The notes under the pieces are model-generated. The model had not been told where the DNA came from. It saw only the letters and a program-made list of their open reading frames with translations, and did not search any database. Positions 51,825 through 59,997 of a DNA stretch of 64,000 bases are shown piece after piece (the first letter of the stretch is position 1; the number at the start of each line of letters is the position of its first letter). Made by a program: the position numbers and the translations under genes. The DNA is from Pelomonas sp963422775 (GTDB lineage Bacteria > Pseudomonadota > Gammaproteobacteria > Burkholderiales > Burkholderiaceae_C), in contig CAUJSJ030000128.1 in NCBI GenBank assembly GCA_963422775.4, forward strand, positions 28,802 to 92,801, in the 5' to 3' direction.

Positions 51825-53270
51825 ATGCCCACCGGTACACACCCTCCCCTGCAACGCGGTGCCAGCCTGCCGCTGGCCGGCCAGCTGGCCGAGCGCTACG
51901 CCCAGCGCATCCGCGAACGATTGCTGCTGCCCGGCGCCCGCCTGCCCTCGGTGCGCGACTGCGCCCGCCAGCACGACGTCAGCCCGCACACCGTCGTCGC
52001 CGCCTACGACCAGCTGCAGGCCGCGGGCCTGCTGGAGGCGCGCAGCCAGCGCGGCTTCTTCGTGCGTGAAAGCCGCCCGGCCACCGTGCGCGCCACCGCG
52101 GCTCGCCCGCCCGCCACGGCCATGCCGCGCCAGGCGCCGATGGACGCGACGGCGCTGATCCGCGGCATGTTCGAGGCCGACGCGGCGCGCTCGCCGGGCC
52201 TGGGCACGCTGCCGGCCGACTGGCTGGACCCGGCGCTGCTGCAGTCCGCGTTGCGCCGCCTGCATGCCGCCGACTGCCTGGCCCTGCAGGTCGGCTATGG
52301 CGACCCGATGGGCGACGACCGCCTGCGCGCGTCGCTCTCCCAGCGCCTGGACGACCTCGGCATCCACGCAGGCCCGGCACAGATCCTGACGACCAACGGC
52401 GCCACGCACGCGCTGGACCTCATCATCCGCACCCAGTTGCAGCCCGGCGACGCCGTCCTCGTGGACGACCCGGGCTGGGCCGTCATGTTTGCCCGCCTTA
52501 CCCAAGGCGGGATCCGCCTGCTGCCGGTGCCGCGCGGTGCTCATGGGCCTGACCTTGACGTACTGAGCGCGCTCGCCGCCGCCCATTCGCCACGCGCCTA
52601 CCTGACCGTGTCGGTGCTGCACAACCCGACCGGCCACAGCCTCAACCTGGCCACCGCGCACAAGCTGCTGCGCCTGGCCGACGAGCACGACTTCTTCATC
52701 GTCGAGGACGACAGCTACGGCTTCCTCGCGCCCGAGCACCTGCCGCGCCTGGCCGCCTTGGACGGGCTGCGCCGCGTGATCTATGTGTCGGGCTTTTCCA
52801 AGGTGCTGACACCCGCTTGGCGCGTGGGCTACCTGGCGGCCGCGCCGGAGCGCCTGAGCGCGCTGACCGACACCAAGCTGCTCGACGGCCTGACCAGCTC
52901 GCCCGTGCTGGAGCGCGCCGTGGCCCTGTGCCTGGAGCAGGGCCGGCTGCGCCGCCATGCGCAGCGCCTGCGCGAGCGCCTGGCCACCGCACGCCAGCGT
53001 GTTTCGGCGCTGGCCGCCAAGCAGGGCTTCGGCTGGGCCGCACCGCCGGACGGCCTGTTCGGCTGGCTGGACGTGGGCGTGGACACCGAGCGCCTGGCCC
53101 AGCCGCTGCTGGACGCCGGCTGGCTGATCGCGCCCGGCGCCTTGTTCAGCGCCACGCGGCGGCCCGGCTCGCTGATGCGCATCAACATGGCCACGTCGCA
53201 GGACCCGGCCTTCTGGCGCCAGCTGCGCGCGTGCGCGGACGACCTCGGCGGCCGCGTGGCGCACCCCTAG
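51825..53270 (+). CDS. MocR-type regulator (GntR DNA-binding domain plus PLP aminotransferase fold)
   Basis: 481-residue regulator. N-terminal winged helix of the GntR type (LPLAGQLAERYAQRIRERLLLPG, LPSVRDCARQHDVSPHTVVAAYDQLQAAGLLE) then a fold-type-I aminotransferase domain with the PLP lysine in YVSGFSKVLTPAWRVGY. It probably senses PLP or an amino acid adduct and controls the divergent EamA-DUF2917-racemase operon. I use the ATG at 51825; an in-frame ATG at 51768 would place the inverted repeat inside the gene. Confidence 0.87.
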   Translation: MPTGTHPPLQRGASLPLAGQLAERYAQRIRERLLLPGARLPSVRDCARQHDVSPHTVVAAYDQLQAAGLLEARSQRGFFVRESRPATVRATAARPPATAMPRQAPMDATALIRGMFEADAARSPGLGTLPADWLDPALLQSALRRLHAADCLALQVGYGDPMGDDRLRASLSQRLDDLGIHAGPAQILTTNGATHALDLIIRTQLQPGDAVLVDDPGWAVMFARLTQGGIRLLPVPRGAHGPDLDVLSALAAAHSPRAYLTVSVLHNPTGHSLNLATAHKLLRLADEHDFFIVEDDSYGFLAPEHLPRLAALDGLRRVIYVSGFSKVLTPAWRVGYLAAAPERLSALTDTKLLDGLTSSPVLERAVALCLEQGRLRRHAQRLRERLATARQRVSALAAKQGFGWAAPPDGLFGWLDVGVDTERLAQPLLDAGWLIAPGALFSATRRPGSLMRINMATSQDPAFWRQLRACADDLGGRVAHP

Positions 53271-53359
53271 GTTCTTCCCCCCACGTTCTTGGTGTCGCCC
53301 CCTGGCGCCGAGGCGGCATCGGGCGTCCACTGGGCCGCTCAACGCCCGGGAGGGACGAC

Positions 53360-54034
53360 ATGCCCAGTTTCAGCCTGCGCCTCAGTCATCTGATCGGGGG
53401 CCTCTCACTTGCGCTGGCCGCGTTGCCGGCGCTGGCCGATTTCTCCAGTGACATCACGGTCAAGCTGCGCGCGCCGGGCGGCACGACGTCGGACGCCACG
53501 CCGCTCGACCTGGCGCAGACCGTCACGGTTGCCCACCTCTCCGACGGCGTGCTGGCGCCCAACCTGGGCGGCTCGGGCGACGTCAGCGGCTTCATGCTGG
53601 ACAACGAGCGGGTCTTCTTCTCCGGCAACGCGATCCTGCTGCGGGTGGCCGTGGGCGACGACACGGGCGGCGTCCTCACCACGGGCTATCTCGGTGCCGG
53701 TGGCCAGGCGGCGCGCTACGAGATCGGTGGCCTGGCCATCACCGGCCAGGCCATCATCGGCTTCACCGTCTACGCCTTCGACGGCTTCGCCACCTCGGGC
53801 TTCAGCGGCCTGCTGAGCCCGGCGGCCCCGGGCAGCCTGGTGCAGCAGCTGGACGCGCACACGTTCAGCTTCAACCTGGACAGCCTCGTGTTCGTGCACC
53901 GCGCCGGCCTGGGATCGGGCGACGACTACGCCGAGTTCCGCATCGACCTGCTGACCTCGCCCGTGCCCGAGCCTGCCGCGGCATGGCTGCTGCTGGCCGG
54001 CGGCCTGCTGCTGCTGCGCCGCCGCCATGGCTGA
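53360..54034 (+). CDS. PEP-CTERM sorting domain protein
   Basis: Exported protein of 224 residues. Signal peptide with LIGGLSLALAALPALA, a beta-rich middle, and the sorting signal VPEPAAAWLLLAGGLLLL followed by RRRH. It resembles short PEP-CTERM proteins with no known enzymatic domain. Its stop overlaps the next gene by 8 bp, so it may be the first gene of the cassette that follows. Confidence 0.82.
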   Translation: MPSFSLRLSHLIGGLSLALAALPALADFSSDITVKLRAPGGTTSDATPLDLAQTVTVAHLSDGVLAPNLGGSGDVSGFMLDNERVFFSGNAILLRVAVGDDTGGVLTTGYLGAGGQAARYEIGGLAITGQAIIGFTVYAFDGFATSGFSGLLSPAAPGSLVQQLDAHTFSFNLDSLVFVHRAGLGSGDDYAEFRIDLLTSPVPEPAAAWLLLAGGLLLLRRRHG

Positions 54035-54329
54035 GGCCGACGCGTTGTTCACGCTCGCACGCTTCGAGCCGCTGGTGGGCAGCCACTTCACGCTGCGGCT
54101 GGACGAGGCGAGTGCCCTGCCCGCGCAGCTCGTCGAGGCGCGGGCCGGCCGCGGCAGCACGGCCGACGGCCGTCAGCCGTTCAGCCTGACCTTCGAGGCC
54201 CCGGCCGAGCCGGCGCTGCCGCAGCGCATCTACCGGCTCGAACACCCGCAGCTCGATGCGCTGGAGATCTTCCTCGTGCCAGTGGCGTTGCGGCCCACCG
54301 GTCTGCACTACGAAGCCGTGTTCGGCTAG
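54027..54329 (+). CDS. DUF6916 family protein (cytoplasmic form)
   Basis: Small protein of 100 residues without signal peptide. It begins FARFEPLVGSHFTLRLD-like (residues about 11-26: LARFEPLVGSHFTLRL), with FSLTFEAP near 51 and the conserved end RIYRLEHPQLDALEIFLVPV. This matches DUF6916, a family often next to tail-collar genes. Its function is unknown. Its starts and stops are tightly packed with its neighbours. Confidence 0.7.
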   Translation: MAEADALFTLARFEPLVGSHFTLRLDEASALPAQLVEARAGRGSTADGRQPFSLTFEAPAEPALPQRIYRLEHPQLDALEIFLVPVALRPTGLHYEAVFG

Positions 54330-54338
54330 GAGAGCGCC

Positions 54339-54848
54339 ATGTCGACCCCTTTCCTCGGTGAACTCAAGCTGATGAGCTTCAACTTCCCGCCCAAGGGCTG
54401 GGCGCTTTGCAACGGCCAGTTGCTGCCCATCAACCAGAACCAGGCGCTGTTCGCCCTGCTCGGCACGACCTACGGCGGCAACGGCCAGACCAACTTCGCC
54501 CTGCCCGACCTGCGCGCGCGCGCGCCGCTGCACAGTGGTGCCGGCGTCACCCTGGGCGAGAAGGCCGGGCAGGAGAACGTCACGCTGACGCCCGGCCAGC
54601 TGCCAGTGCACACGCACACGCTGACGGGTACCAGCGAGCTCGCCAACGCCAGCGTGCCGGGCGGCGCCGTGCCGGCGGCCAAGCCGCGCGGCGGCATCAA
54701 CCGCTACGCGCCGGCCGGCAACGACGCGGTCATGGCCGCCAGTTCGCTGGCCAGCGCAGGGGGCGGCCAGCCGCACCCAAACATGCAGCCCTTCACGGTG
54801 CTGAGCTGGGTCATCGCGCTGCAGGGCATCTTCCCCAGCCGCAACTGA
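54339..54848 (+). CDS. Tail-collar domain protein (MdpB/COG4675-like), copy 1
   Basis: 169-residue protein with an N-terminal collar domain: FLGELKLMSFNFPPKGWALC near 4, LLPINQNQALFALLGTTYGG, ALPDLRARAPLH, then a beta-helical tail with QLPVHTHTLTG and HPNMQPFTVLSWVIALQGIFP at the end. The fold is that of phage tail-fibre collars and the microcystin-dependent protein family. No phage structural genes are nearby, so it is not a prophage remnant. No signal peptide. Confidence 0.85.
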   Translation: MSTPFLGELKLMSFNFPPKGWALCNGQLLPINQNQALFALLGTTYGGNGQTNFALPDLRARAPLHSGAGVTLGEKAGQENVTLTPGQLPVHTHTLTGTSELANASVPGGAVPAAKPRGGINRYAPAGNDAVMAASSLASAGGGQPHPNMQPFTVLSWVIALQGIFPSRN

Positions 54849-54861
54849 ACGAGGAGCTCCC

Positions 54862-55377
54862 ATGTCGACTCCCTATGTGGGCGAAATCCGCCTGTTTGCC
54901 GGCAACTTCGCGCCGGTCGGCTGGATGCTCTGCCAGGGCCAGCTGCTGTCCATCGCCGACAACGATGTGCTGTTCCAGCTGATCGGCACGACCTACGGCG
55001 GCGACGGCCAGACAAGCTTCTCCCTGCCCGACCTGCGCGGCCGCGTGCCGGTACACCAGGGCCAGGGGCCGGGCATCTCGCCGCGCACGATCGGCGAAGT
55101 GAGCGGCACCGAGACCGTCACGCTGCTGGCCGCCCAGATGCCGGTGCACACGCACGCGCTGCATGCCAGCTCAGCTGCGGCCAGTGGCTCCACGCCGGGC
55201 GGCGCGTTGCTGGCCGCCACCACCGTGGCCAGCTACGACACCAACCCGGCGACAACGGCGATGGCCGCCAGCGCCGTGGGCAGCACGGGCGCCGCGCAGC
55301 CGCACGACAACATGGCGCCGACACTGGCGCTGAACTACATCATTTCGCTGTTCGGCGTCTTCCCGTCGCCGGTCTGA
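54862..55377 (+). CDS. Tail-collar domain protein (MdpB/COG4675-like), copy 2
   Basis: 171 residues, same architecture as copy 1: VGEIRLFAGNFAPVGWMLC, LLSIADNDVLFQLIGTTYGG, SLPDLRGRVPVHQGQGPG, QMPVHTHALHA and the end LALNYIISLFGVFPSPV. It is 13 bp after copy 1. The three collar proteins probably form a mixed trimer or fibre; this is inference from the family fold. Confidence 0.85.
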   Translation: MSTPYVGEIRLFAGNFAPVGWMLCQGQLLSIADNDVLFQLIGTTYGGDGQTSFSLPDLRGRVPVHQGQGPGISPRTIGEVSGTETVTLLAAQMPVHTHALHASSAAASGSTPGGALLAATTVASYDTNPATTAMAASAVGSTGAAQPHDNMAPTLALNYIISLFGVFPSPV

Positions 55378-55387
55378 GGAGCACGAC

Positions 55388-55906
55388 ATGTCCGACCCCT
55401 TCGTCGCCGAGATCCGCGTGCTGCCCTTCAACTTCGCACCGACCGGCTGGGCCAGCTGCGACGGCCAGCTGATGCCCATCAGCCAGAACACCGCGCTGTT
55501 CTCGCTGCTGGGCACGACCTATGGCGGCGACGGCAAGAGCACCTTCGCGCTGCCCGACCTGCGCGGCAGCTTCGCGATGGGCCCCGGCCAGGGCCCGGGC
55601 CTGAGCCCGCGCGACCTGGGCCAGCCTGTCGGCCGGGCCACGGTCGCCCTGCTCCCCAGCGAAATGCCCGGGCACAGCCATGCGCTGAGGGCCGGCAGCA
55701 CGCCCGGCTCGACCAGCCCGGCCGGCAACGCGCTGGCGCCGACGGCCAGTGGCGCCAGCGTCTACCGCGCAGCCGGCGCCGCCGCCCCCATGGCCGGCGC
55801 GGCCATCGGTGCCGCGGGCAGCAGCCAGCCGCACGAGAACCGCCAGCCCTACCTGGCGCTGACGTTCTGCATCGCGCTGCAGGGCATCTTCCCTTCACGC
55901 GGCTGA
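55388..55906 (+). CDS. Tail-collar domain protein (MdpB/COG4675-like), copy 3
   Basis: 172 residues with the same layout: VAEIRVLPFNFAPTGWASC, LMPISQNTALFSLLGTTYGG, ALPDLRGSFAMGPGQGPG, EMPGHSHALRA and the end ALTFCIALQGIFPSRG. Copies 2 and 3 are closer to each other in the PDLRG region than to copy 1, suggesting successive duplication. It lies 10 bp after copy 2. Confidence 0.85.
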   Translation: MSDPFVAEIRVLPFNFAPTGWASCDGQLMPISQNTALFSLLGTTYGGDGKSTFALPDLRGSFAMGPGQGPGLSPRDLGQPVGRATVALLPSEMPGHSHALRAGSTPGSTSPAGNALAPTASGASVYRAAGAAAPMAGAAIGAAGSSQPHENRQPYLALTFCIALQGIFPSRG

Positions 55907-55916
55907 GCCCCGGGGT

Positions 55917-56402
55917 ATGGACTACCGCCTCCGCCCGGCCACGCCCGCCGACGAGGACTGGCAGCTCACCATCTACGCCGCCAGCCGCGCCGACGAGATG
56001 GCGTTGACCGGCTGGCCGCCCGAGCAGTGCCGCCATTTCGTCACCATGCAGCACCGCGCCCAGCAGCAGCACTACGCGCGGCACTTCCCGCGCTCGGTCT
56101 GCCAGCTCATCCTCGTGGGCGACGCTGTCGCCGGCCGCCTCTGGCTGGACGAACGCGCCGACAGCCTGCACATCCTCGACATCACGCTGCTGCCCGCCTG
56201 GCGCGGCCGGTGCCTGGGCACGCGCTGCCTGCAGGCGCTGGCCCGCCAGGGTCGGCCCCTGAGCATCCAGGTCGAGCTTCACAACCCCGCCCGGCGGCTC
56301 TACGAGCGGCTGGGCTTCGTTGCCGAGGGCGCCCCTCAGGGTCTGCACCAGGCCATGCGCCGCCCCGCCGCCCACCCGCAAACCGAGGAGTGCCTGCCAT
56401 GA
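55917..56402 (+). CDS. GNAT family acetyltransferase of the collar cassette
   Basis: Acetyltransferase of 161 residues. Starts YRLRPATPADEDWQLTIYAASR, with the acetyl-CoA helix LLPAWRGRCLGTRCLQALAR near 105 (WRGRCLG in place of the usual R-x-x-G-x-G/A) and HNPARRLYERLGFVAEG. It is part of the tail-collar cassette by spacing (10 bp after copy 3, ATGA overlap with the next gene) and may modify a cassette protein, such as its N-terminus or a lysine. Confidence 0.82.
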   Translation: MDYRLRPATPADEDWQLTIYAASRADEMALTGWPPEQCRHFVTMQHRAQQQHYARHFPRSVCQLILVGDAVAGRLWLDERADSLHILDITLLPAWRGRCLGTRCLQALARQGRPLSIQVELHNPARRLYERLGFVAEGAPQGLHQAMRRPAAHPQTEECLP

Positions 56403-56767
56403 TCAACAAGCGCGATTTCCTGAAGACCGGCGGCGCCGCAATCGTCACCAGCACCGGTAGCGCCACCGCGCTGGCCGCCGTGCGCCCCCGCCTTGACGGC
56501 AGTGCGGGCCTGGCGAGCTGGCAGGCCCATGTCGGCCAGCGCTTCGAGGTCGACGGCCACGCCGTCACCCTGCAGGCCGCCAGCCCGCTGCCCGGGCGGC
56601 AGCCTGGCGAACAATTCAGCCTGCGCTTTGCCGGCGCCCTGCCGCCCGCCATCGGCGGCGCCATCCACACCCTTACCCACGATGGCAGCGTTTGCATCAC
56701 GCTGCACCTGGCCCGCACCCCGCAGGGCTTGCGGGCAGATTTCTGCCGGCTGCAAGCCGCCGAATAG
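56399..56767 (+). CDS. DUF6916-like protein with Tat-like signal (exported form)
   Basis: 122-residue protein. The N-terminus MINKRDFLKTGGAAIV is a Tat-like signal with Lys-Arg instead of twin arginine. The mature part repeats the DUF6916 pattern: HVGQRFEVDGHAVTL, FSLRFAGALP and a late THDGSVCITL block. It therefore looks like an exported paralogue of the protein at 54027-54329. It ends the cassette. Confidence 0.6.
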   Translation: MINKRDFLKTGGAAIVTSTGSATALAAVRPRLDGSAGLASWQAHVGQRFEVDGHAVTLQAASPLPGRQPGEQFSLRFAGALPPAIGGAIHTLTHDGSVCITLHLARTPQGLRADFCRLQAAE

Positions 56768-56865
56768 TTCTCGACTGGCGGGCGCTTGTCACGGGGCCGG
56801 CGCACGCCAGCCGGCACAATCCGCTTCGCCCGGCACCGCCCCAGCTTGCGGCGCCCGATGCGGAC

Positions 56866-57486
56866 ATGAGCGACCCCTTGAAATTCCTCGTTGTAGATGC
56901 CCTGGCCGGGGTGCAAACCTTTGCGCGCCAGTTGCTGCAGGGCCATGGCTTCGCGGCCGACAGCATCCTGTGCTGCGCCGACACCGAGGCTGCCCTCGCT
57001 CAGGGCCTGGTGTTCAAGCCGGATTTCCTGATCACCGACTGGTTCCCCAAGGCGTCGCTGACCGGTATCCAGCTCTACCAGCGCCTGCGCGAGGTGCAGC
57101 CCTCGCTGCACCTGTCGCTGCTGAGCTTCGAGGTGACGCCCGACCACGAGTTCGAGGCCCAGGCCCTGGGCGCCGACTTCCTGCTGAAAAAGCCCTTCAC
57201 GGCCGAGCAGCTCAAGGCCGAGATGACACGCTCGCTGGAGGCCCTGGCCAAGAACTCACCCGGCCTGCACGGCAAGGTACGCGACACGATGCGTGCTGCC
57301 AGGCCCGCGCAGCGGCCGGCGCTGCCCGTCATCCCGCCCCAGCCGGTCATCAAACCGGGCGACAAGGTGCGTTTCAACGGCGCCGTCCATGTGGCGCAGT
57401 ACGTCGTGCACCGCCACGGCGAGACGGTCGTGCAGATCAAGGGGCAGGCCGGCTTCGTGCCGGTGGAAAAGCTGCAGCCGGTCTGA
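56866..57486 (+). CDS. Response-regulator receiver-like protein with C-terminal beta domain
   Basis: 206 residues. Residues about 1-125 follow a receiver domain: FLVVDALAG at the start, phosphoacceptor aspartate in DFLITDWFP near 58, serine in LSLLSFE near 86, and lysine in DFLLKKPFT near 109. Only one acidic residue is seen where receivers usually have two (Asp-Asp pair). Residues about 160-206 (KPGDKVRFNGAVHVAQYVV, GQAGFVPVEKLQPV) look like a small beta barrel. No output domain of a known type. Confidence 0.7.
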   Translation: MSDPLKFLVVDALAGVQTFARQLLQGHGFAADSILCCADTEAALAQGLVFKPDFLITDWFPKASLTGIQLYQRLREVQPSLHLSLLSFEVTPDHEFEAQALGADFLLKKPFTAEQLKAEMTRSLEALAKNSPGLHGKVRDTMRAARPAQRPALPVIPPQPVIKPGDKVRFNGAVHVAQYVVHRHGETVVQIKGQAGFVPVEKLQPV

Positions 57487-57615
57487 CGTCAAGGCCCCTC
57501 GCCCAGTCCCGCCCCGCTGAACGCGAGCGCGCCCGATCGGCCCTGCAGACCGCGCTGCGGCAAGTGCCGCAGCTCTTCGGCAGGCGGTCCGGCTTGGTGA
57601 ACTGGAGTCGGACAA

Positions 57616-57637
57616 AAGCAGTCCGTGCGGACTGCTT
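57616..57637. terminator. Hairpin 1 between convergent genes
   Basis: Perfect 9-bp stem AAGCAGTCC / GGACTGCTT with a 4-nt loop, between the receiver protein stop and the membrane protein stop. A short A-run on one side could give a U-run for minus-strand transcripts. Confidence 0.55.
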
Positions 57638-57650
57638 GTGCCTACGCAAG

Positions 57651-57673
57651 GCCATGGGCCTCTGGCCCATGGC
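57651..57673. terminator. Hairpin 2 between convergent genes
   Basis: Perfect 10-bp stem GCCATGGGCC / GGCCCATGGC with loop TCT, 13 bp beyond the first hairpin. Together they may end transcription from both sides. Confidence 0.5.
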
Positions 57674-57716
57674 AGGCCCGGCGCTCCGCCCCGACAAGGC
57701 ACGACGGCCGCAGTGC

Positions 57717-58097
57717 TCAGACCACCACGGCCAGCAGCATCAACAGCGGGTAGGGCAAGGCCACCGTCGGGCGCAGCGCGCTCTTCAGGTATTGCGCCAG
57801 CAGGCCGGCGCCGCGCGGCCGGTTCGCCAGCCAGTCGCTGTGCAACTGCATCGCCGCCACGCCCTCGCCCGACTTCAGGCCGGCCTCGACGACCAGCAGC
57901 CGATCACCCAGCCGTGCCTGGAAGGTCTTGAGCACGGCCTCCTGCAGCCACAGCAGGGCCAGCAGCGCCAGGGCCAGCGTGTTGTCGGGCACCAGCACGA
58001 CCGCCACGAAGGCCGCCAGCTTCACCACCAGGGCCAAACCCTCGTAGCGCTCGTGCTGGGCTTGCAGAGCCAGCCATTCCTGTTGCAAGGCGTTCAC
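57717..58097 (-). CDS. Hypothetical membrane protein
   Basis: 126 residues with at least two hydrophobic segments (YEGLALVVKLAAFVAVVLVP and LALALLALLWLQEAVL) and a short hydrophobic end (YPLLMLLAVVV). The middle is amphipathic. I do not recognise a family. Its start overlaps the stop of the Uup gene by 4 bp, so the two are translationally coupled. Confidence 0.7.
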   Translation of the reverse strand: MNALQQEWLALQAQHERYEGLALVVKLAAFVAVVLVPDNTLALALLALLWLQEAVLKTFQARLGDRLLVVEAGLKSGEGVAAMQLHSDWLANRPRGAGLLAQYLKSALRPTVALPYPLLMLLAVVV

Positions 58098-59971
58098 TTC
58101 GCTTCCAGTACTTCCCAGCGCTCCATCAGCGTCAGCAGTTCAGCGTCGATGTCGGCCGCACGGTCGGTCACTTCGGCGATGCGGGTCGCACCTTGCGCGT
58201 ACAACTCGCTGCCAGCGATCAGCGCGTTGAGCTGCTTCTGCTCGGCCTCCAGCGCGGCGATCTGCTTGGGCAGCTCTTCCAGCTCACGCTGCTCCTTGTA
58301 GCTGAGCTTGCGCTTGGTGGCGACGACGGCAGCGGGTTCGGACGCAGGCGGCGGCGTGGGCGCAGCAGCAGGCTTGGGTGCCGCCTGCGCCTGCAGCGCC
58401 GCGGCGCGCCTGGACTGCGTCAGCCAGTCCTGCACGCTGCCCTCGTACTCGCGCCAACGCGCATCGCCCTCGTAGACGATGGTGGACGTGACGACGTTGT
58501 CCAGGAAGCGCCGGTCATGGCTGACGAGGAAGACGGTGCCGTCGTACTCGGCCAGCAACTCCTCCAGCAGTTCCAGCGTCTCGATGTCGAGGTCGTTGGT
58601 GGGCTCGTCCAGCACCAGCACATTGGCCGGCCGCGCGAACAGGCGTGCCAGCAGCAGACGGTTGCGCTCGCCGCCCGACAGCGTGCGCACCGGCGAGTTG
58701 GCGCGCGCCGGTGAGAACAGGAAGTCGCCGAGGTAGCTCTTGACGTGCTTCTTCTGGTTGCCGATCTCGATCCACTCGGAGCCCGGGCTGATGGTGTCGG
58801 CCAGCGTCGCGTCGAGGTTGAGCGTTTCGCGCATCTGGTCGAAATAGGCGACGGACAGCCGCGAGCCCAGGCGCACGGCGCCGGTGTCGGGCGCCAGCTC
58901 GCCGAGGATCATCTTCAGCAGCGTCGTCTTGCCGGCGCCGTTGGGGCCGATGAGGCCGACCTTGTCGCCACGCAGGATGGTGGCGGTGAAGTCGCGCACG
59001 ATCACGCGCTCGCCGTAGCTCTTGCCCACGTCCTCCAGCTCGGCCACGATCTTGCCGCTGGCGCCGCCGGTGTCGATGTCCAGCCTGACCTTGCCCTGCA
59101 CGTCACGCCGCGCGGCGTGGGCCTGGCGCATCACCTCCAGGCGCTGGATGCGCGCGACGGAGCGCGTGCGGCGGGCCTCCACGCCCTTGCGGATCCAGAC
59201 CTCCTCCTGCGCCAGCAGCTTGTCGAAGCGCGCGTTGAACAGCGCCTCGTTCTCCAGCTCGTAGGCCTTGGCGGCCTGGAAGGCGGCGTAGTTGCCCGGG
59301 TAGCCGCGCAGCTGGCCGCGGTCCAGCTCGACGATGCGGTTGGCCACGTTGTCGAGGAAGGCGCGATCGTGCGTGATCAGCAGCAGCGAGCCCTTGAAGT
59401 CGTTCAGCAGGCCTTCCAGCCAGGTGATGGCGTCCAGGTCCAGGTGGTTGGTGGGTTCGTCCAGCAGCAGCACGTCGGGCTGGGCGACCAGCGCGCGGCC
59501 CAGGGCGACACGCTTCTTGAGGCCGCCGGACAGGCTGCCCACCAGGCGCGTACCGTCCAGGTCCAGGCGGTGCAGCGTTTCCTCGACGCGCTGCTCCCAG
59601 TTCCAGGCGCCGATGTGCTCGATGCGCTCCTGCACCCAGGCGAGGTCATCGTTCTCGTCGTGGATCTCGTAGCGCTCGCGCAGCGCCTTGGCCTCGGCCA
59701 CGCCCTCGCTGATGACGTCGAAGATGGTCGCGTCGCCGCGCAGGATGGGTTCCTGCGGCACGTAGACGTTGGTCAGGCCCTGCTGTTGCTGCAGCAGGCC
59801 GTCGTCGAGTTTTTCGAGGCCGGCGAGGATTTTCAGCAGCGAGGACTTGCCGGTGCCGTTGCGGCCGATGAGGCCGACGCGTTCGCCGACTTCGAGGGAA
59901 AAGCCGGCACCGTCGAGCAGGGCGACATGGCCGAAAGCGAGGTGGGCGTTGGTGAGGGAGAGGACTGCCAT
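58094..59971 (-). CDS. uup: ABC-F ATPase Uup
   Basis: Soluble twin-ATPase protein of 625 residues that acts on ribosomes or replication-linked DNA structures rather than transport. Two ABC domains: Walker A GRNGTGKSS near 36 and GPNGAGKTT near 345; signatures GSLSGGLKKR and RTLSGGERNR; Walker B LLLDEPTNHLDLDAI and LVLDEPTNDLDIETL. The C-terminal coiled coil (SYKEQRELEELPKQIAALE) is the Uup-type DNA-binding tail. Confidence 0.95.
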   Translation of the reverse strand: MAVLSLTNAHLAFGHVALLDGAGFSLEVGERVGLIGRNGTGKSSLLKILAGLEKLDDGLLQQQQGLTNVYVPQEPILRGDATIFDVISEGVAEAKALRERYEIHDENDDLAWVQERIEHIGAWNWEQRVEETLHRLDLDGTRLVGSLSGGLKKRVALGRALVAQPDVLLLDEPTNHLDLDAITWLEGLLNDFKGSLLLITHDRAFLDNVANRIVELDRGQLRGYPGNYAAFQAAKAYELENEALFNARFDKLLAQEEVWIRKGVEARRTRSVARIQRLEVMRQAHAARRDVQGKVRLDIDTGGASGKIVAELEDVGKSYGERVIVRDFTATILRGDKVGLIGPNGAGKTTLLKMILGELAPDTGAVRLGSRLSVAYFDQMRETLNLDATLADTISPGSEWIEIGNQKKHVKSYLGDFLFSPARANSPVRTLSGGERNRLLLARLFARPANVLVLDEPTNDLDIETLELLEELLAEYDGTVFLVSHDRRFLDNVVTSTIVYEGDARWREYEGSVQDWLTQSRRAAALQAQAAPKPAAAPTPPPASEPAAVVATKRKLSYKEQRELEELPKQIAALEAEQKQLNALIAGSELYAQGATRIAEVTDRAADIDAELLTLMERWEVLEAK

Positions 59972-59997
59972 GCCCGGATTGTCCCCCGGGGCGTAGC

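Noticed and set aside
54339..55906. Prophage tail module
   Set aside because: Only collar-type proteins are present; there are no other tail, head, lysis or integration genes, and the surrounding genes are ordinary chromosomal ones.
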